IMG/VR virus record: IMGVR_UViG_3300042453_002992
Coordinates: 1-22,053 of that record
DNA from: a virus
Strand: one strand, 5' to 3'
Length of the DNA: 22,053 nucleotides
This document shows positions 6,698 through 12,089 of the stretch, one piece after another. The notes below the pieces were generated by a model, which did not search any database, was not told where the DNA came from, and worked only from the letters and a program-made list of their open reading frames with translations. Positions within the stretch are counted from its first letter, which is position 1; the number at the start of each line of letters is the position of its first letter. The translations under genes and the position numbers were made by a program.

Positions 6698-7186
6698 GGC
6701 TGCCGCTTCTCGCTGCAGTGTGCGTGCCAGCAGTGCGGCCCATATCGCCCCGCCTGCTACTTTCGCCACAAACTGCAGCAGCACAATGTGCGGCATCAGC
6801 GCGCCGAAGGCCAGCGTCGGGAAGATCAGCGAATCCACCGCAGCGCCAGCCACGTTCGACCCGTTGGCACGGAACAGCCAAGAACCGCGCAGCCGCGTAA
6901 AGGTCGCCCAGTCCACCAGCGCGGCGGCACTGAAGGCGCAGGCGCTCGCCACCGCAATCATTCCAGCCGCAGGGTTGAGCGCGTAAGTGAGCAGGCCAGT
7001 GCTTGCGATCAGCGCACCCATCTGCCACGCCTTCAAGCGCACATGCAGCCAGTCGCGCAGCGCTAGGTCCAACCCGATCAGCACAAAAGCGTTGATGGGG
7101 CTCACCCACGGCCCCCAGGTGGCAACGGCAAGGTTCGCCAGCGTCATGGCGGCGGCGTACACGAAAACGGCAATGCTCAGGGTCAT
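6692..7186 (-). CDS. VUT/YhhQ-family transporter (queuosine precursor or 7-deazaguanine type)
   Basis: A 164-residue protein that is mostly membrane: about five hydrophobic segments, starting with IAVFVYAAAMTLANLAVATW. Family landmarks can be read: FVLIGLDLALRDWLH resembles the conserved FLATDLTVR of E. coli YhhQ, FTRLRGSWLFRANGSNVAGAAVDS resembles its FNRLRQSRRW/GNVSDT region, and FVAKVAGG its FKV segment. Known family members import preQ0/preQ1 or related queuosine precursors; at 164 residues this is shorter than YhhQ (about 221). The start overlaps the stop of the DpdA-like gene (ATGA), so the two are co-translated. The stop codon TAA lies inside the array border box at 6691-6697. Confidence 0.82.
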   Translation of the reverse strand: MTLSIAVFVYAAAMTLANLAVATWGPWVSPINAFVLIGLDLALRDWLHVRLKAWQMGALIASTGLLTYALNPAAGMIAVASACAFSAAALVDWATFTRLRGSWLFRANGSNVAGAAVDSLIFPTLAFGALMPHIVLLQFVAKVAGGAIWAALLARTLQREAAAG

Positions 7187-7932
7187 ATCAGGCTTCCTTG
7201 GTCTGCAGGTTGAAACTCCGGGACGGTGAAGCCCCAGCGTGCGGGCGCGTTGTGCGCCTCAATGCGGCTGCGCATCACGGCTGCGCGCATGTCTTTGTTG
7301 GGCGGCATGTAGTTGCCGCGCCAAGTCTGGTCTATGCCGATGTTCCGTCCGATGTTGGTGCTGTCGGCGCTGGCGAACGGCAGGCGCGTGAACACCTCTG
7401 GGTTAAGCATGCGCAGGCCGTGCAACTTCACCAGCGGCTGGCCGTCGTCGTTGCACACCACGCGCATGGCGCGGGCAATCTGGCCCCACCATGCGGCAGT
7501 GCCGATGGTTGCGAACGCGCCCGAGCTGCCAATGCACACGCGCGGCCACGCTGCGGCCAGCCGCTCAAGCCGGTCCAGGCTTTCGTGCATGTGCCACACC
7601 GGGGCGCCAAACCAGCGCGGCAGCGGCCACTCGGCCAGCAGCGCGTCGTTGTCGGCTTCGTCGCCGTCTATCACGTCGGGCACCACGGCAAAGTCGCACG
7701 CGGGCACCAACTTGCAGGCAGCAGCCCACTCGTAGTAGCCGCGCCAGTTCTGCACCGGCTCGCCCTTCTTCCAGGCACTGAAGGCGCCGTTGTCCACCGC
7801 GAAGCTCTGGCACACCTCCACGGCCACGCACAACTGGTCGGCGTGCGCGTAGCTCACAAAGGCGTGCCCGGCTTCAACAGCCTTGTTCGCTGCCGTCGCT
7901 GGCGTTATCGGTAGTCCGTGGTAATGGATCAA
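7183..7932 (-). CDS. DpdA/TGT-like TIM-barrel protein, probable 7-deazaguanine DNA transglycosylase
   Basis: A 249-residue protein counted from a TTG start at 7932; an in-frame TTG at 7971 is the alternative, and no ATG precedes residue 115. The motif order resembles phage DpdA and other tRNA-guanine transglycosylase relatives: FAVDNGAFSAW (Asp47), then YYEW, FAVVPDVIDG (Asp86), APVWHMHESLDRLERL, RVCIGSSGAFA, KLHGLRML (residues 169-176) and FASADSTNIGRN (Asp190). In the family these enzymes swap guanine for a 7-deazaguanine base. Short size and lack of a zinc site point to a DNA-acting DpdA rather than a bacterial tRNA enzyme, but I infer that. It is translationally coupled to the VUT transporter in the same cassette. 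Confidence 0.7.
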   Translation of the reverse strand: MIHYHGLPITPATAANKAVEAGHAFVSYAHADQLCVAVEVCQSFAVDNGAFSAWKKGEPVQNWRGYYEWAAACKLVPACDFAVVPDVIDGDEADNDALLAEWPLPRWFGAPVWHMHESLDRLERLAAAWPRVCIGSSGAFATIGTAAWWGQIARAMRVVCNDDGQPLVKLHGLRMLNPEVFTRLPFASADSTNIGRNIGIDQTWRGNYMPPNKDMRAAVMRSRIEAHNAPARWGFTVPEFQPADQGSLI

Positions 7933-7958
7933 GTGTTCATCTCGCTTCGGGAAGAGCC

Positions 7959-8016
7959 GGCTAACACGCAAATCAAGCTGACCGCCTACGGCGGCAGCTT
8001 ATTTGCAACGTTAGGC
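7959..8016 (+). repeat. attC site, 58 bp
   Basis: End boxes are GGCTAAC (7959-7965) and GTTAGGC (8010-8016). Inner arms are GCAAATCAAGCTG on the left and CAGCTTATTTGC on the right; the left arm has an extra C. A CCGCC-TAC-GGCGG tip closes the hairpin. The extra base sets the top strand to +. The stop codon of the gene at 8011-8535 (TTA on +) lies inside the right box. Confidence 0.88.
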
Positions 8017-8535
8017 AGCATCAACAGCCGGCCGGCGCAGCGTGTCGGCCAGTGCCGTCGCCGCCTCTTGCGTGGCGAATACCGCGAGCACCTTCCAGCG
8101 CGGCAGCCAATGCCCGCCATCCTTCATTTCTTCGGAGAACGTGGTGCAAACGTCCAGCGCCACGGCAGCGTATCGCTTCACGCGGTCAAGCTCGGTTTGC
8201 AGGCGCTTGCGTTCCTCTTCCAGTTCGGCCGCGTGGCGCCAGCCCTCGCGGCACGCTTGCCGAAGGTCGGCCAGTTCGGTATCGGCTTCGTCAAGGCGCG
8301 CATCGTCACCACGGCTCGCGGCCAGGCCACGCGCTACCGCAAGCTCGCGCTCTACAAATCCGCCGCCGCTGGTTGGGCTGCTGCTGCGCACGTTCGCGCA
8401 GGTGTCCATCACTGGCGCCGCGTAAAGTGGCAGCGCACGCTGGCCGAGATTCACATTTGCCAGCAGCGGGTCGGCTGTGACAAAAGCGTCTCGTCCGTCG
8501 TTGTTGACAACCATCCATGCAACAGGTTCAGTCAC
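8011..8535 (-). CDS. Phage-type coiled-coil protein with EPVAW/PLYAAP module, unknown function
   Basis: A 174-residue protein with a GTG start that overlaps the upstream 55-residue gene (GTGA). It opens with EPVAWMVVNNDG and LPLYAAP (about residues 36-42), a short module found at the N-terminus of many accessory phage proteins (Ea22/DUF551 neighbourhood). A Glu/Arg-rich segment (about 83-120, ELEEERKRLQTELDRVKR) should form a coiled coil. The TAA stop sits in the attC right box, as is usual for tight cassettes. The module is familiar but the biochemical role is unknown. Confidence 0.7.
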   Translation of the reverse strand: MTEPVAWMVVNNDGRDAFVTADPLLANVNLGQRALPLYAAPVMDTCANVRSSSPTSGGGFVERELAVARGLAASRGDDARLDEADTELADLRQACREGWRHAAELEEERKRLQTELDRVKRYAAVALDVCTTFSEEMKDGGHWLPRWKVLAVFATQEAATALADTLRRPAVDAA

Positions 8536-8699
8536 TGAGGCTCCTTTGCTTTGTCAATTTGTCGCGCCAGCCACTCAGCCCCAAGGCGCTTCAACTTTTC
8601 CCAGCGCGCATCGTTCAATCGCACGCTGCGCGGCTTGGTGGCTTCTTCTGCCGGCAGGGGCTTTCGCCCCTGGCCTCGTCCTGGGCCGCCTCGCGTCAC
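8532..8699 (-). CDS. Small basic protein, possibly ribbon-helix-helix
   Basis: A 55-residue protein found by filling the gap between two coupled genes. The GTG at 8699 overlaps the stop of the upstream gene (GTGA), and the TGA at 8532 overlaps the GTG of the downstream gene (GTGA). The core reads KPRSVRLNDARWEKLKRLG followed by AEWLARQIDKAKEP. A beta-strand-like RSVRL before two short helices is reminiscent of ribbon-helix-helix DNA-binding proteins, so it might regulate the promoter at 8906-8937, but that is inference. Overlaps at both ends make it a real gene. Confidence 0.72.
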   Translation of the reverse strand: MTRGGPGRGQGRKPLPAEEATKPRSVRLNDARWEKLKRLGAEWLARQIDKAKEPQ

Positions 8700-8875
8700 G
8701 CCACCGCCTTCAGCGCGGTCAGCGGCAGGGACATTTCGCCGCGCCGAGTTTTGCCAGTCACTTCGTCGTACTCCTTCACTTGGGCGTACTGCTCGCCGCC
8801 GATGGTGCGAAAGGCCAAGATCACGAACTTGCCGAACTTGCCTGCGACGATCTGGTTAACTTGAAAGCCGTTCAT
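8696..8875 (-). CDS. Small protein of unknown function, first gene of a cassette operon
   Basis: A 59-residue protein (MNGFQVNQIVAGKFGKFVIL...). The ATG at 8875 is chosen because GGAG lies 7 nt upstream; an in-frame ATG at 8923 would lie inside the promoter. The sequence is beta-rich with no membrane segment and resembles a small SH3-like barrel (FVILAFRTIGGEQYAQVKEYD). It is expressed first from the cassette promoter and is followed by two overlapping genes. Function unknown. Confidence 0.68.
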   Translation of the reverse strand: MNGFQVNQIVAGKFGKFVILAFRTIGGEQYAQVKEYDEVTGKTRRGEMSLPLTALKAVA

Positions 8876-8905
8876 TTGCTGTCTCCGGGTTGGTGTGTCG
8901 ATGGG

Positions 8906-8937
8906 TGTACTGTAGTACATCAATCAAACATACGCAA
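8906..8937 (-). promoter_or_regulatory. Cassette-borne promoter with palindromic operator
   Basis: Read leftward, TTGCGT (8937-8932), a 17-bp spacer and TACAGT (8914-8909) make a good sigma-70 promoter in a locally AT-richer stretch. A perfect dyad TGTACT-GT-AGTACA (8906-8919) covers the -10 box. The start codon at 8875 follows about 34 nt after the -10. The dyad suggests repression by a dimeric regulator, possibly the 55-residue protein of the same cassette. Confidence 0.62.
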
Positions 8938-8997
8938 GGGGTTCAGCAAAAGAAAGTTGTAACACTGCAAACAATGGCGCGCTCCGGCGCCAATGCT

Positions 8998-9055
8998 GCC
9001 TAACACTTCGTTCCAGCCGACTGCCTACGGCAGCGGCTGAACTCGGGCGTTAGGG
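8998..9055 (+). repeat. attC site, 58 bp, close to the aadA type
   Basis: End boxes are GCCTAAC (8998-9004) and GTTAGGG (9049-9055). The left part ACTTCGTTCCAGCCGAC and right part CGGCTGAACTCGGGC follow the well-known aadA attC almost base for base on the + strand. The left arm has the extra C (GTTCCAGCC against GGCTGAAC). The tip is CTGCC-TAC-GGCAG. The methyltransferase stop codon lies inside the right box. Confidence 0.93.
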
Positions 9056-9727
9056 CTCTCCGTGCTCAAAGAGCGCGGTTTGCCGTTGTGCCGCCTCTAG
9101 CCTTCGGCATGCCGTGCTGAAGTGGCGTTGGTCAATCTCGCAGCCGGTGAAGCTGCGGCCAGTTGTCACGCAGGCAACGCCGGTGCTTCCGCTGCCCATG
9201 TACGGGTCCAGCACCATTGCGCCGGCTGGCACCTTCGCCATGTCCAGGCACCACTGCATCAGTGCAATGGGCTTCTGTGTCGGGTGCGCCACGGTCTTGC
9301 CGTCGTTCTCAGCCTGGCGCGATGGCGGCGGGAACTGCTTGCGAAAGGCGTACACCCCATAACCGCCCTTCATCCACGCAATCTCACAGTCGCTCAGGAA
9401 CGTGCCGAATAGGTGATCCGCTTTCTTCAGCCACACCAGCGTCGTGCCCTTCGGCAGCCGCTGCGCGTAGTGGTTGCTTCCCCACAGCACCACGCGCGGG
9501 AAGTCCAGCCACCGCAGCGGGTCAAAGTCGGCCGCATCGCCTTCAATGTCGCCCCAGTCTGCGCGGCCTGTTCCGCGCTTGTGCGCTCCGCCGGTGAACC
9601 GCGTGCTGTCCGTGTCGTGCGCCATCCCATAGGGCGGGTCGCTCACCAGCGCATCGGCGCTCAGGCCCAGCAGCTCGCGGTTATCGCCGTGGTACAGCGT
9701 CGCCAGTCCTATGTTCTCAACCTTCAT
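9050..9727 (-). CDS. DNA adenine-N6 or cytosine-N4 methyltransferase, beta class
   Basis: A 225-residue methyltransferase. The catalytic motif DPPYGM (residues 30-35) comes first and the SAM-binding motif VLDPYMGSGSTG (173-183) last, which is the beta-class order. HPTQKP (148-153) is the conserved motif before it, and GCEIDQ (195-200) follows as the SAM ribose acidic site. The ATG at 9727 has GAGG 6 nt upstream. It transfers methyl from SAM to an exocyclic amino group in DNA; the target sequence cannot be read. No restriction enzyme gene is next to it, so it is an orphan, as expected of a phage protection gene. It fills a cassette of its own. Confidence 0.9.
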   Translation of the reverse strand: MKVENIGLATLYHGDNRELLGLSADALVSDPPYGMAHDTDSTRFTGGAHKRGTGRADWGDIEGDAADFDPLRWLDFPRVVLWGSNHYAQRLPKGTTLVWLKKADHLFGTFLSDCEIAWMKGGYGVYAFRKQFPPPSRQAENDGKTVAHPTQKPIALMQWCLDMAKVPAGAMVLDPYMGSGSTGVACVTTGRSFTGCEIDQRHFSTACRRLEAAQRQTALFEHGEP

Positions 9728-9746
9728 CTTGTTCCTCAACCAAAAG

Positions 9747-9817
9747 CCCTAACAAGCAAATCAACCCGGAAAGTCAACGGCTACGCCGTTGCCTTCCGGT
9801 TATTTGCGCAGTTAGGC
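9747..9817 (+). repeat. attC site, 71 bp
   Basis: End boxes are CCCTAAC (9747-9753) and GTTAGGC (9811-9817). The arms GCAAATCAACCCGGAA and TTCCGGTTATTTGC pair except for extra bases on the left. The tip is AACGGC-TAC-GCCGTT. The extra left-arm C again gives + polarity. Read leftward, TTGACT and TGTTAG with 17-bp spacing could act as a weak promoter for the methyltransferase gene. Confidence 0.9.
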
Positions 9818-9821
9818 GTCT

Positions 9822-10157
9822 TCAAGTCGGCCACAGGTGGTTCCCGTGGCAGTCGTCGCCAGCCGCAGCGCCCAAGCACATGGCGGCGGCTTCGTCGGCG
9901 GTCATCGCGCCGCACTGCTGGCACGGCGGCTGCTCCCAAGCGTGCCGGGCTTCTGCGCACGGGCGGCAGCACCGAGCGCGCTTGTCCACGCCGTGCGCTA
10001 CCTCGCCGCAGCGCTGGCAGGTGTTCATGTAGTTGCCGGGCGCGTAGCCGTAGCGCAGCAGGTGCTGCCACTCCGCGCGCTCCGGCTCCGGCCGCCTAAC
10101 ACCCGGGTCGAGCCGACCTTCGTCGGCGGGTGGCACATGTGCGTCTTCATGCTTCAT
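9822..10157 (-). CDS. Zinc-ribbon-like small phage protein
   Basis: A 111-residue protein with three Cys pairs: CQRC (47-50), CCRPC (63-67) and CQQC (79-82), plus Cys94 and Cys103. The pattern GNYMNTCQRCGEV...DKRARCCRPC belongs to a common phage protein type with a metal-binding ribbon. The ATG at 10157 has AAGGAGG 5 nt upstream. Start and Shine-Dalgarno both lie inside the attC at 10094-10192, so residues 1-21 are encoded by the attC left part. A start at Met44 would give just the conserved domain. Function unknown; probably nucleic-acid binding or a structural zinc knuckle. Confidence 0.72.
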   Translation of the reverse strand: MKHEDAHVPPADEGRLDPGVRRPEPERAEWQHLLRYGYAPGNYMNTCQRCGEVAHGVDKRARCCRPCAEARHAWEQPPCQQCGAMTADEAAAMCLGAAAGDDCHGNHLWPT

Positions 10158-10192
10158 CTGCGCCTCCTTGGCGGCTCAAACTATCGTTGGGC
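10094..10192 (+). repeat. attC site, 99 bp, with a gene start in its loop
   Basis: End boxes are GCCTAAC (10094-10100) and GTTGGGC (10186-10192). Arms are GGGTCGAGCC on the left and GGCTCAAAC on the right. A GCCGAC-CTTC-GTCGGC hairpin lies inside. The variable part holds the Shine-Dalgarno and ATG of the leftward zinc-ribbon gene and the stop of the next gene. The arms are less symmetrical than in the other sites. Confidence 0.68.
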
Positions 10193-10551
10193 GTCTTCAG
10201 GCGGGCCAGCAGTTCTTGTGCTCGCTCTGCGGATGCGGCATCCAGCCGGGCGCTGTACGCCTCATAGCCCTTGTGGTTGCCCATGTCGTAGTCGACGCGG
10301 ATATCTGCTCCCTGGCACATCACGCTGCGCACCCAAGACCACAGCTCTCCCTCAATCTGGGCATCCATCAGCGCGGCCTCGCGGCTCACGTCATTCGCGC
10401 TGCGCTCGCTGCCTGGTTTGGCCCCTAGCGTTAGCACAAGAGCGTGTAGCGCACAGGTCTGCACTATCTTGTCGGCAAGGCCGGCGCGCTCCGGCACCAG
10501 ACGCCCAACCCGGCGCTCAACCGGACCTTGGCCGGCACTGTCTGTGGTCAT
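10147..10551 (-). CDS. Cassette protein of unknown function
   Basis: A 134-residue soluble protein. The ATG at 10551 overlaps the upstream stop (ATGA) and has GGAG 5 nt before it, both inside the attC loop at 10503-10593. Residues 1-16 are encoded by that attC. The central part (about 60-118, MDAQIEGELWSWVRSVMC...YDMGNHKGYEAYSARLD) looks like the real domain, helical and acidic. The C-terminus (LKTPNDSLSRQ) reads through the right box of the next attC because GTTGGGC offers no stop, and ends at 10147. I do not recognise the family. Confidence 0.65.
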   Translation of the reverse strand: MTTDSAGQGPVERRVGRLVPERAGLADKIVQTCALHALVLTLGAKPGSERSANDVSREAALMDAQIEGELWSWVRSVMCQGADIRVDYDMGNHKGYEAYSARLDAASAERAQELLARLKTPNDSLSRQGGADEA

Positions 10552-10593
10552 TTCAGCTCCTGTCGGCCAAGGCCGGTTAGCTCTACGTTAGGC
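10503..10593 (+). repeat. attC site, 91 bp, right border of the array
   Basis: End boxes are GCCCAAC (10503-10509) and GTTAGGC (10587-10593). Arms GCTCAACCGGACCTTGGCCG and CGGCCAAGGCCGGTTAGC pair with extra bases on the left arm, giving + polarity. The loop contains the Shine-Dalgarno and ATG of the leftward gene at 10147-10551 and the stop of the phage gene at 10548-10940. Array and phage operon meet here. Confidence 0.88.
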
Positions 10594-10940
10594 CGCGCGT
10601 CGTCGCGGCCATGCCAGACGTCATCCAGCTGCTCGCGGTACGCATACCGATCCTCCGGGCACTCGTGCGCCGCGTTGATGTGCCACGCGCACAGCACCTC
10701 CCAGCAGCCCTGAGTCGGCAGCCCGGTCCACGGGCCGCGCGGCTCTGTCCGATGCCGCTCCCCGGCGTCTAGCCCGACCAGCGGCAAGATCCACCCGCGC
10801 CGCATGCCAGGGTGCCGGCGCCACTCCGGGTCGATGCCGCGGCGGCGCAGCAGGGCCTGCAGGCGCTCGATCGGCGGCAGCTCGCGCGGCTTCTGGCGGC
10901 GCGGAGCGAGCGGCAGAGCCAGCTGCTGTCCCACAGCCAT
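10548..10940 (-). CDS. Early phage protein of unknown function with attC-encoded C-terminus
   Basis: About 130 residues. The ATG at 10940 forms a TGATG joint with the upstream gene; a GTG at 10943 is possible. The body is basic at the N-terminus (LALPLAPRRQKPRELPPIERLQALLRRRGIDP is the reading, of which PPIERLQALLRRRG is probably a helix), then a Trp- and His-containing domain (CWEVLCAWHINAAHECPEDR) followed by REQLDDVWHG. The last residues, PNVELTGLGRQELK, are encoded by the attC at 10503-10593, so the natural C-terminus may have been replaced when the array was inserted. Unknown function. Confidence 0.65.
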   Translation of the reverse strand: MAVGQQLALPLAPRRQKPRELPPIERLQALLRRRGIDPEWRRHPGMRRGWILPLVGLDAGERHRTEPRGPWTGLPTQGCWEVLCAWHINAAHECPEDRYAYREQLDDVWHGRDDARPNVELTGLGRQELK

Positions 10941-11200
10941 CACCCCGCCAACCGGTGCCGCCGCACGCTGACGATGCCGGGCGGCAGCGCCTGGTGCTCC
11001 TGGCCGTCGGCGCGCTCGATGAATGCGCTCTCGCCGCCGCCCGTGGCCCGCAGGTAGTCCACCTCGACCTTGGCGGTATCCACCAGGGTTTTGCTCAGCT
11101 CGTTGATGGCGCGCGCCTTGTCGAGCTCCAGCTGACCACTCTTGACGCCCTCAAGGGCTGCAAACAGGTGCGCGCGCAGGGCGCCCATGTCTTGGCTCAT
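10940..11200 (-). CDS. Small early phage protein, helical
   Basis: An 86-residue protein (MSQDMGALRAHLFAALEGVK...). The ATG at 11200 overlaps the HNH gene stop (ATGA). The pattern ALEGVKSGQLELDKARAINELSKTLVDTAKVEVDYLRATG is typical of a small helical phage protein seen next to HNH genes in Burkholderiales prophages. The C-terminus is positively charged (VSVRRHRLAG). Role unknown. Confidence 0.7.
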   Translation of the reverse strand: MSQDMGALRAHLFAALEGVKSGQLELDKARAINELSKTLVDTAKVEVDYLRATGGGESAFIERADGQEHQALPPGIVSVRRHRLAG

Positions 11201-11877
11201 GCTTCTGTCTCCTCCTGCGCCTTCGCGCGGCGGTTGATGACGCGGCTCAGTGTGCCGCGCAGCTGGATGAGGCTGGCGACCTCCGGCCCAAAGGCGTGCA
11301 TGCTGTTGCGGCGCATGCTCTCCTCGCGGCTGATGCACTCGAGCACGTCGTCGGTGATCTCTGCCACGGCGTGTCGCTTGCGGCCGTCGCGGAATACCAC
11401 GACGTGCCCGGCCGGCACCGGGCCGTGCGCCTGCTCCCAGACGTGCCGGTGGCACATGACCCAGTCCCTCGGCGGGTAGCCGGTGTCGTGCAGCTTGATC
11501 TGCAGGTAGCCGCTGGATGCAACGCGCAGGCTTCCGAGCGGCAGGTAGTTGGCCGGCTTCTGACCGGGTCGGAATTGGGTGTTCTTGCCCCAGTCAGAGC
11601 CGAGCTTCAGGCCCTTGTTCCATCCGGCTTGGCCGGCCTGGAACCGTGTGCCGAGGCCGCGCTGGCCGTCGGTTCGGCCGCCTTCGGGGCCGTTCAGCCA
11701 GGCCTCGTCCTTGCGCAGCCCGAGCCGGGTCGCCGCCTTTGCCACCTGGTGATAGGCCACGCCAAGCCGCGCAGCCAGCTCGGCCGTCTTCGTCACGGGA
11801 AAGTCGCGGCGCAGAACCTCGATGGCCGCCGCGTCTGGTGCCCAGCGCTTGCGGTTGATGCCTCTGGCTTTCGTCAT
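11197..11877 (-). CDS. HNH endonuclease with N-terminal helix-turn-helix
   Basis: A 226-residue protein. Residues 20-57 look like a helix-turn-helix (TKTAELAARLGVAYHQVAKA). Residues 105-195 form an HNH_3-type nuclease: GYLQIKLHDTGYPPRDW, then CHRHVWEQAHGPVPAGHVV (His143 and His145), VFRDGRKR and finally ISREESMRRNS. In this phage subfamily the usual HHID is often replaced by VFRDG or similar, as here. The ATG at 11877 overlaps the previous stop (ATGA). Such proteins may be homing-type nucleases or act in recombination or packaging; the role here is not known. Confidence 0.82.
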   Translation of the reverse strand: MTKARGINRKRWAPDAAAIEVLRRDFPVTKTAELAARLGVAYHQVAKAATRLGLRKDEAWLNGPEGGRTDGQRGLGTRFQAGQAGWNKGLKLGSDWGKNTQFRPGQKPANYLPLGSLRVASSGYLQIKLHDTGYPPRDWVMCHRHVWEQAHGPVPAGHVVVFRDGRKRHAVAEITDDVLECISREESMRRNSMHAFGPEVASLIQLRGTLSRVINRRAKAQEETEA

Positions 11878-12089
11878 GCCGACGGCCCCTGCACGCGCGC
11901 CCAGTGCGTCACGATGGCGTTCAGGTTGACGCCCTCGCTGCTGCGCCAGATGTCCGCGTGCGTGTCCAGCCAGCCCATGCCCAGGGGCTCGTTGGCGCCG
12001 GTGCACCACAGCAGCACCAGCTCGTCGTCGTCGGGCCGGTGCGCGCTGACGTCACGCCACTGGATGGCCTCGCTGACGTCGCCCTTCAC
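11874..12089 (-). CDS. DUF551-family small protein
   Basis: A 71-residue protein starting at a GTG (12089) that overlaps the upstream stop (GTGA). It matches the DUF551 pattern: WRDVSAHRPDDDELVLLW, then MGWLDTHADIW and a final IVTHWARVQGP. DUF551 proteins are small, widespread accessory phage proteins without assigned biochemistry. An in-frame extension upstream exists but lacks a plausible start and overlaps the next gene. Confidence 0.8.
   Translation of the reverse strand: MKGDVSEAIQWRDVSAHRPDDDELVLLWCTGANEPLGMGWLDTHADIWRSSEGVNLNAIVTHWARVQGPSA

Larger units (their letters stand above)
6614..10593 (+). mobile_element. Integron-type gene cassette array without integron integrase, inserted in a phage early operon
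   Basis: Five attC sites (7959-8016, 8998-9055, 9747-9817, 10094-10192, 10503-10593) and a degenerate border at 6614-6697 separate five cassettes with eight genes. The cassettes are VUT plus DpdA-like; a three-gene operon; a DNA methyltransferase; a zinc-ribbon protein; and a 134-residue unknown. Each attC has RYYYAAC and GTTRRRY end boxes, imperfect inner inverted arms, and an extra C in the left arm that sets polarity to the + strand. All genes are on the - strand. No intI is present in the window. The array lies between a phage gene (10548-10940) and xis/int. Confidence 0.82.

Noticed and set aside
7198-7914. + strand frame opposite the DpdA-like gene, which would agree with attC polarity
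   Set aside because: The protein has no recognisable motif and unusual His/Val/Ala content, while the - strand product shows family motifs. The + frame is a shadow, so the genes really are inverted relative to the attC sites.
9747-9790. Promoter inside the attC upstream of the methyltransferase gene
   Set aside because: TTGACT-17-TGTTAG read leftward has a good -35 but only three of six -10 matches; kept as a remark in the attC entry, not as a feature.
6614-10593. CRISPR array or transposon as the explanation for the repeated palindromes
   Set aside because: The palindromes differ in length and inner sequence, are separated by whole genes rather than short spacers, and there is no transposase or terminal inverted repeat pair.
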